Below are positions 38,963-51,390 of a DNA stretch of 64,000 nt, in pieces (position 1 is the stretch's first letter; each line of letters begins with the position of its first letter). A program made the position numbers and the translations under genes. The notes below the pieces were generated by a model. That model saw only the letters and a list, made by a program, of their open reading frames with translations, had not been told where the DNA came from and searched no databases. Location: positions 1 to 64,000 of the forward strand of contig JNDT01002032.1 in the NCBI GenBank assembly GCA_000697055.1, read 5' to 3'. Source of the DNA: Saksenaea vasiformis B4078. Its lineage: Eukaryota; Mucoromycota; Mucoromycetes; Mucorales; Saksenaeaceae.

Positions 38963-41900
38963 TTATTTAACAAATCGCGATAAGCTGTCTACTGAGTTTA
39001 CTAATGTCATGGTTTCACTTAATTCAAGAGCATACATAAAGCATTCTTTTGCTTGTTCTATTCTTTCCACATGCTTATTGACCATCCCAAGCCAGTACCA
39101 TGCATCTGAATGATTCCATCCTGGGCCTTTTGTAGTGCGATCCAGTAGACCTTCGGCAAGATCCCATTCTTCTAGCTCAATATACATAGTTGCCATGTTT
39201 AGATGTGTCGCAACATGATCAGGATCGATGGTGAGGGCCTTGTTAAAGGCTTCAAGAGCAACCTTCCGTAATTCTGGATGAGGATCCACTTGATCTGCTT
39301 TCAGGCACAGTACACCAAGAACGTGCCACACATCCGGATCATCAGGACCTAGCTCTTCCGCTTCCAAAATGGCCTTGCTAGCCTCTTCCAGTCGTCCTGC
39401 CTGGATATAGCTGTTTGTACACATCAGCCATAATTTGACCAACAACTGATGCCACTGATGACGCTGGCTCCTCATGAATGCGTTCTCTTTAAACACAGAT
39501 GGTAAAGGGAAACTGGGGCCACTGAAGCTATTGCTCCGCAATGTACTCATGGATCGTGTCAGCACCGAAGCCAATGAAAATGAAGACGTCCCTTGAAGAA
39601 CGAACGGTCAGTTCAAACGCTTCATCCCTAACTTAATCCTTACTTGGCTTTCCGTGATGATCAGTGCTTGCAGTAGTGGTGGTGGTAGTAGTGCTAGGCG
39701 AGAGATGACTATGGATGGCATTGCTATTATTGCTACTACTGGCGCTGTTGTTGCTCGCGTTACTGCCACTGTTACTGTTGCTGCCTATCCGCTTTGCCAA
39801 TCCTAGATCAATAAGCTGCAAACTTTTCTTTCTAAAAGATCGGCTAGAAGTAACGCTTGTTGCCGCACTGTCCGTGTCCATAGGGTTGCTTCGGGCAGTT
39901 TCACTGTTACTTGGTTTTGGCGACCTCTCCTCTTCATCATCGTCTGTGGTACGACCTGGTATACCATTTGTACTAGTGCTACTGTTGCGGCGTCTTTCAT
40001 GCATGGTGAAGGAGAGAGAACGTCTGCTACGCGAAGTCTTTGCGACAGCAATGGGTGCAGGGGTCAAATCAACGGGTTTGCCATTGATGCCAAGTTGCTG
40101 TGTTAAATGGGCATACATATGGAATAGCTCCTCATAAAGTGTCAGTACGGATTCTGATCCTTCGATCAGCTCCAGTATCCGAACTTGTGACATCCGCGCA
40201 GTAATGTAGGCATGTGCTCGATCAAAGTGCTTTGCAGCATCGTCTTCACCCGTCCAGGATAAGAAAGGGGTCCCAGGATGCAGCTGTGTCGGGAGATCAA
40301 TCTGAGCATCTTTTAATCCTGTTTGAATGATCTGCAGGGCCTGGGGAAGCTTGTTGTAACGCCTACATGCATACAAAAGCGCAAGCAAATGCCACGAAGA
40401 TAAATGGTACTTATTTAATTCAATGGAACGAACGATGGATGCACATGCAGCCGTGATATCTCTGACATGGAACTGTTGCACCGCAAGCTCGTAGTACGTC
40501 TGCCATGATTGATCCTCTAGTGCCAATGATTTTTGGAAAGAAGTGATGGACTCCACATGATGACTTGATCGGAGCTCCGGATTATTGGCTTGCAAAAAAA
40601 AACAAGTTAAGCACCGCATACAGCTATCCCTTTTTCACCCTTACCTTGCGCTGCAAGCAAACCAAAGGCTACGCCACGAGCGCGATAACACGTAGCTACT
40701 AGCGGTGCTACTGCTCTTTCTTTTGCTAGACCTGCAGCCAGATCGGCAACAGTGGCAGCCATAGGCCCGTCTGATTCACGTTGGTACAACTCCACGGCAG
40801 CCAACAAGAGTTTAACGATAACCTCTATCTCTTCGTCTGCTTTTCGTTGGAGCACCTTTTCGACATGACTTTCCATATCCTCCAAAGTCATCGTCATCTC
40901 ATGAAGTTTGTCCACATCAGACAGACCAATGAGTTCTAAATATGTCCGCAGAGAATACTTGGCTTCCTCAAAGTTGCCCAAACGTAACAGAGTAAAGAAC
41001 ATGTGACGTGAGATACAAGGGCTGTTGAACGTCCTTTCTTTGGCACGGTATAGAAACTAGTTCCTCCGTTGAATTATATTTAGAAATAAAAAGATGAATT
41101 TTTTTTATTTTATTTTTTACCTGAAGTACACGACGGACATGACTGATCTCACCCCAACCAATGGTGTCGTGTGCATCAACCATTAGATTGGCCAATTCGA
41201 TAACACGTTCGTTCTGTTGTTTAGCACTCAGGGTAGGGATGAGTGCTGACAACAGTTGTTGAAATAAGTTAAGTAGACAATCCAGTTCTTCAAGAGCGGA
41301 AGGACGTTGCAATGCTCTAAAAAAAATTCGGATTGGTTATCCATCCCTATTTTCATAGGATTTGTTTATGTTTACCTGTCTGTCGCAGGAGCATAGGCAT
41401 TTCTTTGGCAGATCTGGATCAGGTATTTTCCGTAATGACGAAAAACAACCCAGCGTCTGTGCATACGCCAATCAGGTGACCATAACGATGCAAGTTGCGT
41501 ATACGCACGCGCCATCTTTAATGTTTGTTGCTGCTTACTACTTGCCAATGTAAATTCAGAATTCAACGACCGACTTTCCTACCTTGTTTGTACAGACAGT
41601 AGGACACCACGAAACAGACACTCTTCAATCCAGGAGGACAAGGCTTCACCTCTTTCAGAAGCATTTTGAACAACATCCCATGCACTTTCGTATGTTTCTG
41701 TGGCCATGGCTTTTTCCTCCTCCATCTCAAAGCAGATGCCTTTTTCAAACAGGCGTGTGAGTTACCATGTGGCCTTTTTTTTTTATAGTGTCACTTCTCA
41801 CCCTTTATGACTCGTGCCTGAACCAACAGGACAAGGCCATAACCGTCGGTCACATCTTCTGCACGTAACACAAGGTTTTGCAACAAAGTCAAGGCTTTCT

Positions 41901-42406
41901 TATACCGTCCCATTTCAAAATGAATTCGAGCCAGAATGATTTTGGACAGCTGAATTTCCCATTTAGCGTTTGTTGTGCAACCTTCTCCTGTTACCTGTGC
42001 TTGCCAATCGTCTGGTGTCGTCAGTTCTTTCTCTCCATCACCAAGCTGGTCTGCAATGATCTGCTCCAGTCTGCGCATAATACTATGTGTCTGCCCTGAA
42101 TTGAGTCTGGGTGGAAGCGTCAGCAATTGGTCATCTTCCTGATCGGGTTCATCGTTCGCTCGGTGTTGAATCAGCTGTTCCAACTCGGCTTCCACGCGTA
42201 CCGTTGCTTCAAGTACTAAGATAATAAACGACGTAGTTCGTAAGTTTTCTTTTTTAAGTAGGGCCTTTTTTTGTTTTTTTACCAGATTCTTCGGGATGAT
42301 ATTTTTTGTACCGTTTGGCCAAGTCAGCGATAGCCAACCATTGACCTTGACATCGAGCACGATCGAGGTCTGCAGCTGATTGGCGTTGCTTCGTCACAGG
42401 TTCCAT
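38963..42406 (-). CDS. TPR protein of the TTC7/Ypp1 family
   Basis: Eight in-frame exons: 42406-42283, 42215-41802, 41739-41583, 41540-41376, 41316-41121, 41056-40645, 40588-39644 and 39591-38963, giving 1013 aa. Tetratricopeptide-like helical pairs run from the N-terminus (KIILARIHFEMGRYKKALTL) to residue about 560. A Ser/Asn-rich disordered insert covers about 630-800. Canonical TPRs close the protein (NSYIQAGRLEEASKAILEAE, AFNKALTIDPDHVATHLNMA). N- and C-terminal TPR blocks with a low-complexity break match Ypp1/TTC7. That protein scaffolds PI4-kinase III-alpha (Stt4) with Efr3 at the plasma membrane to make PI4P. The assignment rests on length and layout. It is divergent with RPL7, 658 bp apart. 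Confidence 0.85.
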
Positions 42407-43064
42407 TCTATTATTGTGAGAGGAAGAAGAAAAAGGTCCGGTGTGGATCGTCTCTTCTGCAACCTTTTTTGTGTAGCTTCACGCTAATAGATTTGGGTAT
42501 ATCCACGTGTTTGGTTAGTCAACGAATTTTACCCGAAAAGGGCGTTGACACACTTTAACATGAACGATAGCAACGGGTATTACTTTAGAAAAGAATGAGA
42601 TAGTAACGGGTAGCCCGTTTTTCTGTTATGTCTCCTTCGTTGTAAAGAGTAGAAAGTAGAATAACCCCGAGATTTTCTGTTTACAATAATAAAATGGAAT
42701 AGACGAAATGTTTCTTCTTTTATGATTGATTTCAGCCTATCCATTGAATAAGCCTATCCCTTGAATGTGGCACGTTAAAAAAAGGTCGCATTTCTGTTCT
42801 TTCGAACCATCAGCATGATGATCTGTCCTTTTTTCTCTCACTTTTCTTTTTCAGCCTCATATGAAATAGTACACCTTAAAAGCGGGCCCAAGCTTCGTCC
42901 TTCGCGCTGAAAATTCAGCTCATAAAAGGTGAAATATCTTAAATTGACATGCCTGAGCCCAATCAAATGAGCTGAGTTTCCCAATCAGTGACGTTGAATT
43001 TTTTTTTTCCTTTCAATTTGTCCCGACAAAAAAAAAAGAGGAAAAAAAAAGCTCTTCCTGTATT
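42407..43064. promoter_or_regulatory. Divergent promoter region of the TTC7-like and RPL7 genes
   Basis: A 658-bp intergenic stretch between two start codons on opposite strands. A T-rich/A-rich block (about 43000-43050) directly precedes RPL7, as is common for fungal ribosomal-protein genes. GGGCGTTGACAC near 42540 and repeated CCTATCC(A/C)TTGAAT (about 42737 and 42755) are the only notable motifs. Confidence 0.55.
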
Positions 43065-43951
43065 ATGGCCGACAATCAGTAAGTGAGATCCTGCAATGCC
43101 TTTGGATTACCATTTTTTCGGTCGATCTATGTAGATCTAACACATTGTTATTAGAACAGTTGCTAATCCCACGTATGTGCCTGAGACACTCTTGAAGAAG
43201 AGAAAGATCAATGAACGACAAGCCATTGAGAATGCGCGCAAGCGAGCGGAATTGCGTAAGGTGAGTCCTACTATCAGCCTTTTGTTAAAAGAGACAGCGT
43301 TCTGACCGAGTGTGTTATGTTTGCTAGGCTAAAAAACAGAGTTTAAAGACCAAATTTAAGCGTGCGGATGAACTTGTTCGCAAGCACCGAAAGATACAGA
43401 AAGAGGATACTCGTATTCGTCGTCAGGTCAAACAGCCATTGAAAGTGCCGGAAACTCCCAAATTATTGTTTGTATTGCGCAACAAAGGTGAACGAGATCT
43501 CCATCCGAAGATTAAGCGAACATTGAGAAAGATGCGTCTGCTCCACTTGCACCATGGTGTGTTTATCAGATTGGATGACAAGTCTGTGGAACAGCTTAGA
43601 TTGGTTGAACCCTATGTGACATATGGTGAACCCAGTCTGAAGACAGTGCAGGATCTGGTGACCAAGCGTGGTTATGCTAAAATTAAGGGCAAGCGTGTGC
43701 CAATTTCGGACAACACCATGGTGGAAGAGGCTTTGGGAGAGCACAACATCATTTGTGTTGAAGATATCATCCACGAAATTGTGTCAATGGGCGAAAATTT
43801 CTCGCGTGTCAGTCAGTTCCTATGGCCATTCCGACTAAATGATCCAGTCAAGGGATGGCGTATGAAGAAGATGGAGAGTTACAATGAAGAAGGCAAGGAG
43901 GTCCAGCGCATTGAAGATGATATCAATAAGTTAGTTGAAGCCATGAACTAG
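43065..43951 (+). CDS. RPL7: 60S ribosomal protein uL30 (L7)
   Basis: Three exons: 43065-43078 (only 14 nt, MADNQ), 43155-43260 and 43328-43951, giving 247 aa, the usual size of eukaryotic L7. The basic N-terminal arm (ETLLKKRKINERQAIENARK) precedes the L30 core (PKLLFVLRNKGERDLHPKIK and LRKMRLLHLHHGVFIRLDDK). The L7-specific C-terminus (FSRVSQFLWPFRLNDPVKGW) follows. The tiny first exon and early intron are typical of fungal ribosomal-protein genes. Part of the large subunit near the 5S rRNA and expansion segments. The call is secure. Confidence 0.98.
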
Positions 43952-46005
43952 ACGTGTGTAGTATTTCTTTTTCCCTTTTTTCTTTGTTCGCATTTTCTTT
44001 TTGTTCACCCCTTTTTCAAATGCATTAATTAAAAACTTCACTCTAAAAACGTATCCTATCGTCCAGAAAACTTTACAAGGCGCCCTCTTGCGATACATCT
44101 TCTTACGGCTACTATGTTAGACTAACGAAATCAAACAAGAACTCTTTCTTCCTTACATGTGCAGCGATGACGATAACAATTTCCAGCTTGCTGGTCACCG
44201 CTCTTTGGAACTGAGTTTCAAGCATGCGCCGGAACGACGGATCCTTTGCTGCGTCTCTTTCTTCTCTCGCCTTTAAAGAACAATATAGGGCTGTGTTCCA
44301 GGAGCAATCGGTATGACGCGCAAATAGCTACTCTTTACTATATTGAATCATTTTTGATTACTGATTGGTCCAAGAAAGAAGCGCTTGAATAATTATTCTC
44401 CTTTTCAAAGTGATTTTCCAGACCCTAAAAATGATGCGAAGCGTTCGGTAATTAGCGTACACAAATAGAGCAATGGAATACGTGCGCCTTAAAAAAAAAA
44501 AGACGTGCCGAAATTCGGCTCCTATTGACATCATTGAAGGAACAGTGAAAATTTGCATGCTATTCGCAATATGGGTATCTTGTATGTGTTTTGCGGAATC
44601 GGCAACCGTAGCCGCTGATGAGTCACAGTTTCTATTATTCGATTTTGATCCTTATCGCAAACACAAGCTCAAATCCATCTCCATCGACAAAATCAATTCA
44701 CAATGCCTTCCTATCTAATAAGTAATACTGCAAAGAATTCATGCCATTGATATCGCTCGAAACGAGGTAAATATAAGAAAGAACACGAGACAACGTCGCG
44801 GAAAAGTTCTGCTATAAGGTTCCATGATATCATTTATAGATAGTGGCATAATTATGAACAACAGTACCTCATCTTTTCATGCCTTGGATGCTTCATGCTC
44901 TTCAATGCACAGACAGCCAGATGCCTATACCAGAGTGACATCGCGAAAATGTGTATCAGTTGGACGTATTTATCAAATAGAATTTTCTCAGACTTTGATC
45001 GGAAACAGAGGCGTGTTCTCTCAAGAAATCGACAAAGAAAGCAACAATTACAATAGAAAAGTCAATTCATTCTTCCGGTGAAGTTTATCGATCCGAACGC
45101 AGCAGCATTTCTCTTTTTTTTCAGTCTCTTAGATTGTAATTATGGCACACTACGTCAATACAAAATTATCATCTGTGGAAATGCAGAGCTTTATGCCATT
45201 GTTTTTGATCCATTTTTACAAAAATAAAGTATCTTAACCAAGACCCACGTCCTCTCTATCCGATTTTTTGAAGGATATGGATCGTTTAAAGACCAATTCT
45301 TAAAGCCTTTGGGCGAGTCGCTTCTTAAAAGCCATCTTTAGGTGAGGATGTATGATTTCTTGCTAGAACAGGACCTCTCATCTCAGATTTATCCTACTTG
45401 CAGGAATGACATTCAAAAAAAAATGCAGGAAGAGCCAAACGTCACAATTCCAATGGTCGTCTGCCAGCAGCAGGCATTCGTTAATCTAGTTAATTAAATT
45501 GCTATTTATGTACAGGAGTAATCATATATGAATTCTTAAGGGATGACATCTTTCTGTCCCTGACCTGTTGTATCATAACGGTGATTCTGTCGATGTACAA
45601 TAGCGTCATTCTATCCTGTTTCTCATCGGCCATTCCGTCGCATGCATTGTCATGGCAATAGCATACCAGCCTTGCCTTATATTCTAAACAATGAACATCA
45701 ACATATGCCGATCCAACAGAATCCATGAGATGCTTGTTAACTAGGCAATCGTGTGAATTTTCGGAAAACATTCTCATTCATGTTCTCGCGCAAATACGAG
45801 GGAGTCAGGAAGAGGTTTCTTCTTTGTTTGTTTCATGAGTGTTACATGTTTTCAGTTTTTTTTTCGTTGTGTTCGCCAGCTGACGTTGGACAAAAAGAAA
45901 TGAGATCCAATAGCCGAAGTCTTCCCAGAGCGGAAGGTTACCCGTTCATGCAGATAAAAAAGAAAGAAAACGCGTTTCATTTTCTGTCTTCTTTTTTTTT
46001 CCCAC
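43952..46005. other. Intergenic region with weak coding candidates
   Basis: No confident gene apart from the doubtful secreted peptide at 44563-44718. Minus-strand frame 45777-45502 is Cys-containing (CLEYKARLVCYCHDNACDGM) and might be an exon of a small secreted protein, but I could not find a start or splice partners. Confidence 0.4.
44563..44718 (+). CDS. Possible small secreted peptide (doubtful)
   Basis: From the ATG at 44563 the frame reads MLFAIWVSCMCFAESATVAA, a plausible signal peptide with cleavage after an Ala, then about 30 mostly polar residues to a TAA. A second frame at 44824-45081 lies close by and may belong to the same gene, but no in-frame splice joins them. No family recognised. 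Confidence 0.22.
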   Translation, partial: FAIWVSCMCFAESATVAADESQFLLFDFDPYRKHKLKSISIDKINSQCLPI

Positions 46006-46661
46006 ATGCGACTTCCACTGTTTCCTTGTTTGTATTATTCAAGTGTTTTACTATTCATGGCTGCGATAGAGTCAGTCGATGCATCTGCATTTGTCGAGGT
46101 GGATGGGACAGGATTCACGCGGTTTGGCAAACCTTATTTTGTGGCTGGCGCCAACTATTGGCAAGGCATCAACCTTGGAGCATCGCATTGTAGTGGTGGG
46201 GACCGTCAGCGCCTGGAAAACGAGATAGCTCAGATGGCTGCCATGGGAATTAACAACCTTCGTGTCATGGCTGCTTCTGAAGGACCGGATGATCAACCTT
46301 ACCGGATGAGGCCGTCTTTGATGCCACTGCCCGGACATTACAACGAAGATATCTTTGTTGGGCTTGATTATCTGCTTGATTGCGCTGCCAGGCATAATAT
46401 GACCGTGATAAGTAAGTTTAATCGAAAATGGAAAAAAAAGAAAAGAAAACTCAGTGTCCCTCGCCTGTTCAGTGACCTTGAATAATTTCTGGCATTGGAG
46501 TGGTGGATTTAGCCAGTATGTTGCTTGGGCCGATGGCAATCAATCCATCCCTTATCCAGATGATCCACACAAATACAACGCGTTTGTAGAGTATGTTATG
46601 AAAAGATCAGGGAGATGAAAAAAGCAAGATTTATGAAGGAGTAGTAGTAGCGAAGAGAGGG

Positions 46662-46694
<33 letters not shown>

Positions 46695-47711
46695 AGAGAA
46701 ATGAGGTTTGGAAGCGTGAGTTTTGCTAAACTCTCTTTTGTTTTTTCTTCCTATCAGATACGCATCGCGATTTTACAACGATAGCAAGGTCCGTGATCAT
46801 GTCAATCAGATGTTTAAGAGCCATATTACGGAGGTTCAATCACGACATAACACGTTGAACGGCAGGGTCTATCGGGAGGATCCCACTATCATGGCCTGGC
46901 AAATTGCCAACGAGGCACAGTCAGCCCCAGCGTGGTGGTATGAAGACGTGGCCAGTTTTATAAAAAAAGGAGCTCCCCGTCAGTTGGTCAGCAGTGGCAT
47001 TGAAAGTAAACTTGATCGGTCGGATTTTCTCCATGCACATCAATCCAGGTCGATTGACTACACGACATGCCATTGTTGGGTTGAAAAGTAAGGAAACTTC
47101 CCCCCCCCTTTGGTCACCGATCAGCAAAAAAAAAAAAAAAAAAATCACTAAAAAAAGAACTCCTTGTTAACTTTGTTTTTATCTTTAGTTGGGGTTACTA
47201 CAATGCTAGTGATCCGACAGCGTTGACAGGTGCCCAAAGATTTGCTCGTCAGTTTATTACAAGCCGTGCCGAATGGGCCGAGACGTTAGGTAAACCTATC
47301 GTTCTCGAGGAATTTGGGATGGCACGGGACGCCTGGCGTCAACCTGCGGATGACAAGTACAAATATGACTCCACTACACCTACTGAACACAAGGACAAGT
47401 ACTATGATGGTATCTATCAACAGATTGAATCACTTGCAGCATATCGAAAGTTTGCAGGTTCCAATTTCTGGGCATATGGTGGTATGGGTCGACCCATGGA
47501 TCAACCAAATGCGTACGGCATGGTATGGTTAGGTGGTGAGTAACAAAGCAAAAGTGTATTCTATGTTTGATAAACAATAACATGCATAATTATCATTATA
47601 GATCCACCGCATGAACGCAGGGGATGGTATAGCGTGTATGACAAGGATAATTCAACAGTGCAAGTAATCAAAAGTTACTGCCGAAACCTGAAGGAGTTAA
47701 TGAAGGAGTAA
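46006..47711 (+). CDS. Secreted GH5 endo-beta-1,4-mannanase
   Basis: Five in-frame exons: 46006-46411, 46473-46590, 46758-47087, 47189-47535 and 47602-47711, giving 436 aa. An N-terminal signal peptide (about 27 residues, hydrophobic YYSSVLLFMAAI) precedes a complete (beta/alpha)8 glycoside hydrolase family 5 domain of the fungal mannanase type. Visible landmarks are FVAGANYWQGINLG, GINNLRVMAASEG, and LNNFWHWSGGFSQYVAW. The acid/base Glu227 lies in MAWQIANEAQ, and the nucleophile Glu325/326 in IVLEEFG. SNFWAYGGMGRP contributes a substrate-site Trp. It is predicted to hydrolyse beta-mannan in plant or fungal wall material outside the cell. No carbohydrate-binding module or GPI tail is seen. 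A GA microsatellite sits inside intron 2. Confidence 0.93.
46661..46690. repeat. GA microsatellite inside mannanase intron 2
   Basis: A pure AG run of about 14 units within the 167-bp intron, making it longer than its neighbours. Confidence 0.9.
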
Positions 47712-48178
47712 TAAAAAAGAGTTATTGGGAGTCGAAGGGACATGTGTTTTGATGGGAAATAGAGCAAAAAAAGTTATTTTTGGGAAATGGCATGTTGAGC
47801 ATGGACCTCCAAAGACAACAAAAAAAGAGTGTGTGATGGAGTAATGTGTGTGAGAAAAAGGGGGGAGAGACAGAGACAGAGAGAGAGAGAGAGAAAGTTC
47901 GACTAAAACCGATATGAAAGCCGTTTTGCAGAGTTTTGAGATCAACGGAAAAAAAAGGGGGGAACAAAGACTTTGATGAGAAACAAAAAGGTTAGTTTTT
48001 ATGAATCGCATCTTTTTTGTCCATTGTACATTGAATGAAAACGTTTGTCCCCTTATCTGTTCTTCTTCTCCTGATGATCTTGTGAGACCCCTGAATTTGA
48101 ATCACTTTTCATATATAATAGTCTGCACTTCTTTCTACTTCCATTCTCTATTCCACAAAATTTAATCAATTTATAATC
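47712..48178. other. Spacer between mannanase and kinase genes
   Basis: Same-strand spacer with an AG tract (about 47870-47895). A TATATAATA box-like motif lies about 70 bp before the kinase ATG (48112). Confidence 0.55.
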
Positions 48179-49258
48179 ATGTCTTCTGAATCAGTACAGT
48201 TATACAGCTACAGTTCGGTTCCTAGACCTTGTCTTCAACAATCTATTGAGCAACAACAACAACAACAACAACAACCTGAACCTGCTACTATGTCTGAACG
48301 TTGTTTGAAGAACCATCGCCTTCATCCTGATTTTAATGCCAAATATGAACTCGGTCAAGAACTGGGCAGCGGAGGTTTTGGCTTTGTTGTTTCGGCATAT
48401 GAACGTCGTACTGGTATCGAACGTGCCGTCAAATTCATTTTCCGTCACCGTGTCCCCAAATCCGCCTGGCGTCCGGATCCCGACATGGGCATGATCCCCA
48501 TGGAGATCTTCGTGTTGAAAAACGTTCGACACAAAAACATTATTGGATACCGCGATGCTTATCAAGACGAGGTCTTCTTCTATTTGGTGATGGAACTTCA
48601 CGGAACTGAGTGGACTCAGCCCCCCGTTCCTCAACATACACCTACACTTACACATACATCCGACGACTCGCAGACTTCCTCCGTGATGGAATCACTGATG
48701 GATAGTCAGCCAGCGCCAGCCGCTCTTGGTCGTCGTACATCTTGCGATCTCTTTGAATGTATCGAACAACACCACAACTTGGATGAATCGCTTGCGAAAT
48801 ACGTCTTCCGTCAAATTGTGGATTGTGTGGCCTATCTCGATTCGCTCGGTGTGTGCCATCGCGACATCAAAGACGAAAACATTGTTATTGACGCGGACTA
48901 CAAAGTCAAGCTCATCGATTTCGGATCTGCTGTCATTTTACCTGTTGATCGCAGCCGGTTCTGCTTGAACAAATTCTATGGTACTGTTTCCTTTGCATCA
49001 CCTGAAATCCTCCGATCTGAACCATATCGTCCTGAACCTGCTGAGGTCTGGTCTCTCGGTGTTCTCCTCTATACGATACTTTTTGGTGAAGTTCCGTTCC
49101 ATGATTTCCAGATGGCTATGGCAGCACGCTTTGCTAAACCCAAGATCGATGTTTCCCCAGAATGTATGCACCTGATCTCTTGCATGCTCGAGGAATCACC
49201 AAGCAAGCGACCTACAATCTATCAAATTCTGTCTCACCCCTGGTTGCGTGAGAACTAA
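48179..49258 (+). CDS. PASK-like Ser/Thr protein kinase, single exon
   Basis: An intronless frame of 359 aa. A Gln run (residues 25-32) precedes a complete kinase domain: ELGSGGFGFVVSAYERR (glycine loop), AVKF (Lys85), CHRDIKDENIVI (Asp229), DFG (247-249), and SFASPEIL in place of the usual APE. The end is LSHPWLRE. The HRDIKDEN loop and the short lobe spacing resemble the PAS kinase/PSK1 group within CAMK-like kinases, but no PAS domain is encoded. A Thr/Ser/Pro-rich insert of about 45 residues (141-185) interrupts the hinge region. A TATA-like TATATAATAG lies about 65 bp upstream. Substrates are unknown; a nutrient-sensing role is only suggested by the relatives. Confidence 0.88.
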   Translation: MSSESVQLYSYSSVPRPCLQQSIEQQQQQQQQPEPATMSERCLKNHRLHPDFNAKYELGQELGSGGFGFVVSAYERRTGIERAVKFIFRHRVPKSAWRPDPDMGMIPMEIFVLKNVRHKNIIGYRDAYQDEVFFYLVMELHGTEWTQPPVPQHTPTLTHTSDDSQTSSVMESLMDSQPAPAALGRRTSCDLFECIEQHHNLDESLAKYVFRQIVDCVAYLDSLGVCHRDIKDENIVIDADYKVKLIDFGSAVILPVDRSRFCLNKFYGTVSFASPEILRSEPYRPEPAEVWSLGVLLYTILFGEVPFHDFQMAMAARFAKPKIDVSPECMHLISCMLEESPSKRPTIYQILSHPWLREN

Positions 49259-50608
49259 TCTCCCTTTTTCTTTACTTTTGCATCTACTTTCAAACAAACT
49301 CGCACACACACACGCACAACATACACCAATTTTTTTCTGCTTTTTGATACACATAATTTCTTTATTTTTCTTTTCTTTTTTCTCTACACACAAACACACA
49401 ATGGCATCTATTCTCTATTTTTAATTGCATATCATGTTTTCTTCTTCTTTTTCTATTTTTCTTTTCTCTCTCTCTCTTTCTCTCTCGCTCTCTCTCTCTC
49501 TGTCTCTCTCCTCTTTTTTCCCCCTTTTCTTGCATTTTTTTTTTCACTCTAAGCTAATTTCTACACCTCCCAAAAAAAGTAAGTATATCACTTCCCATAT
49601 TACGATTCGCATTCAATCTTTATATGTCTTGGCTTGCCCAAGAATCAATACACTTATTACATGTTTTTAATTTCACACTTCTTCTTTTATTCGTTTTACC
49701 TATGAAATTTCTTTCTTTTTTATACACACTTTTAAATATAAATCGTACATAAAGTATCAGACTCATACAGCATGCAAAATCCAACTATGGTTTAGCCACT
49801 CATCTTAAACATGTGTGGGGGATATCGTCTTGTCTCTTAGGAACGACTGCTTTATCACTATATCTTGCTTCCCCCTCGCTTCCATTATATTGGGTTACAG
49901 CTTCTTATCAAAAACAGTTCTATACAACGTGCTCTGTGACAAACAAAAAAAAAGTTTAATCTTTTACCCCGCAGTATAATGACAACCTGTCAAAAAAGGG
50001 ATTCCAGACTCAGGGAAGTGGGGAAATAGGGGTCCTTCGAAAGAGAGGCCTTCCTGCTGGCCGATCATCCAGTTTATTGCACTTTACATGTGGAATGCAA
50101 ACGGAAAGAAGATAATCTTTTAGTCGTTATATAACCCCAAAACAACGTCTTATAGTTGTTTATATTACATGGACAGGTAGTCTAATTTTCGAAAATGCCA
50201 GAGCGTCCAGTTTGAACTGCAGGTGGTTCGTGCAACTTTCCAGACGATGTGCCGAAAAGGCTTGGAGCTTCTCAGTACAACTTTCAGCCAACAGAGGTAA
50301 ATTTCTTAAGCATTATTGTCCAAATTGTGCTCTATGAACTGGTGCCGGAATTTTCAAACAAGTCCAAGCAATAGTCTCTCTTATTTTCTTTTTTAATAAA
50401 AAAAAAAGATGCGTTGCCTAGGCTACGATTCCATGACGAAAGTGAAAAATAAAATACTGAATTTGAAATCCACGTTTGCGTCAGATAAATATTATGAGAC
50501 GTCCAAGCCAAATACTTTTAGCGTTAGAGAGTGATGCGTCTTGGAGTGAAGAAGCGGTTCATTTGCGTTAATCCAAGAAATAGTTCGTGCCTGGGTAACC
50601 TCAGTTCT

Positions 50609-50812
50609 GCATTAAAGTGCTTCAGCGAAGGTTTTTCGGTATTCTTCCAGAAGCAGTAAAAACGTCTCAAGGTAAGTCAAATGTTCCGTTGAAGCAAGAA
50701 TATTATTTTTGCATTGAGGTACTTCAGTGATCGATTTCCCAATATTCTGTCGGAAAGCAGTAAAGATGTTTCGAGATAAGAACAGGTTTCATCCAAAATG
50801 ATCCGTGTTTAA
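50609..50812. repeat. Diverged tandem duplication, period about 102 bp
   Basis: GCATTAAAGTGCTTCAG at 50609 is matched by GCATTGAGGTACTTCAG at 50711. The similarity continues through AGAAGCAGTAAAAACGTCTC against GAAAGCAGTAAAGATGTTTC. Two old copies. Confidence 0.6.
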
Positions 50813-51317
50813 AGGCTTATATGAATGATTTTTAAATTCTTTGGCTCTGTTTTTCAAAAAGGCATCCCCGGCAAGGATGCCTATTTATATACGTGCAGGA
50901 TTACTCATGTTTTGATGTCTATTCTTTAGCCTGCATGACCTCTATCCCAAACCGTCTCGGCTGTGGTGTAGCCCATTGTTCACCACCAGGTAAGTAAATG
51001 TTGTCATACGCAGCCTCGCTCCAACTTCCACGACAGAACTTCGCCAGCCATTGCATCGCTTCAAGTCCTCTGCACGGCGTTAAGATCCAAACTGGCATTT
51101 ATGTCAGTATAATCTCTCCTGCCGCCATTGGATGGCTTAGCCCTTCGGGGGTTAAGTAAATTATCACCAAAGTATCTTCCATTTACTAACCGGAATGAAT
51201 TTCTATGCTGCTCGAATAAATTTTGAGACCATCTGGGGACCAAGTTGATGTAAGTGGAGTATTATTTTATCCAATTTGTATACTGATAACCGCATGTTTC
51301 ATCTCTTCCTTAGCGCA

Positions 51318-51390
51318 ATACTGGCGCCTGATGGACGCAAGGTTTACATAGAGTAGTGTAGAAACGCATTCAATAAACAGTATATGCTCA
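51318..51390 (-). repeat. Dispersed repeat, copy E
   Basis: The complement reads ACTGTTTATTGAATGCG, then TTTCTACACTACTCTATG, matching the core of copies A-D. The adjoining GCGCCTGATGGACGC corresponds in position to the palindrome of copy D. Confidence 0.5.
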
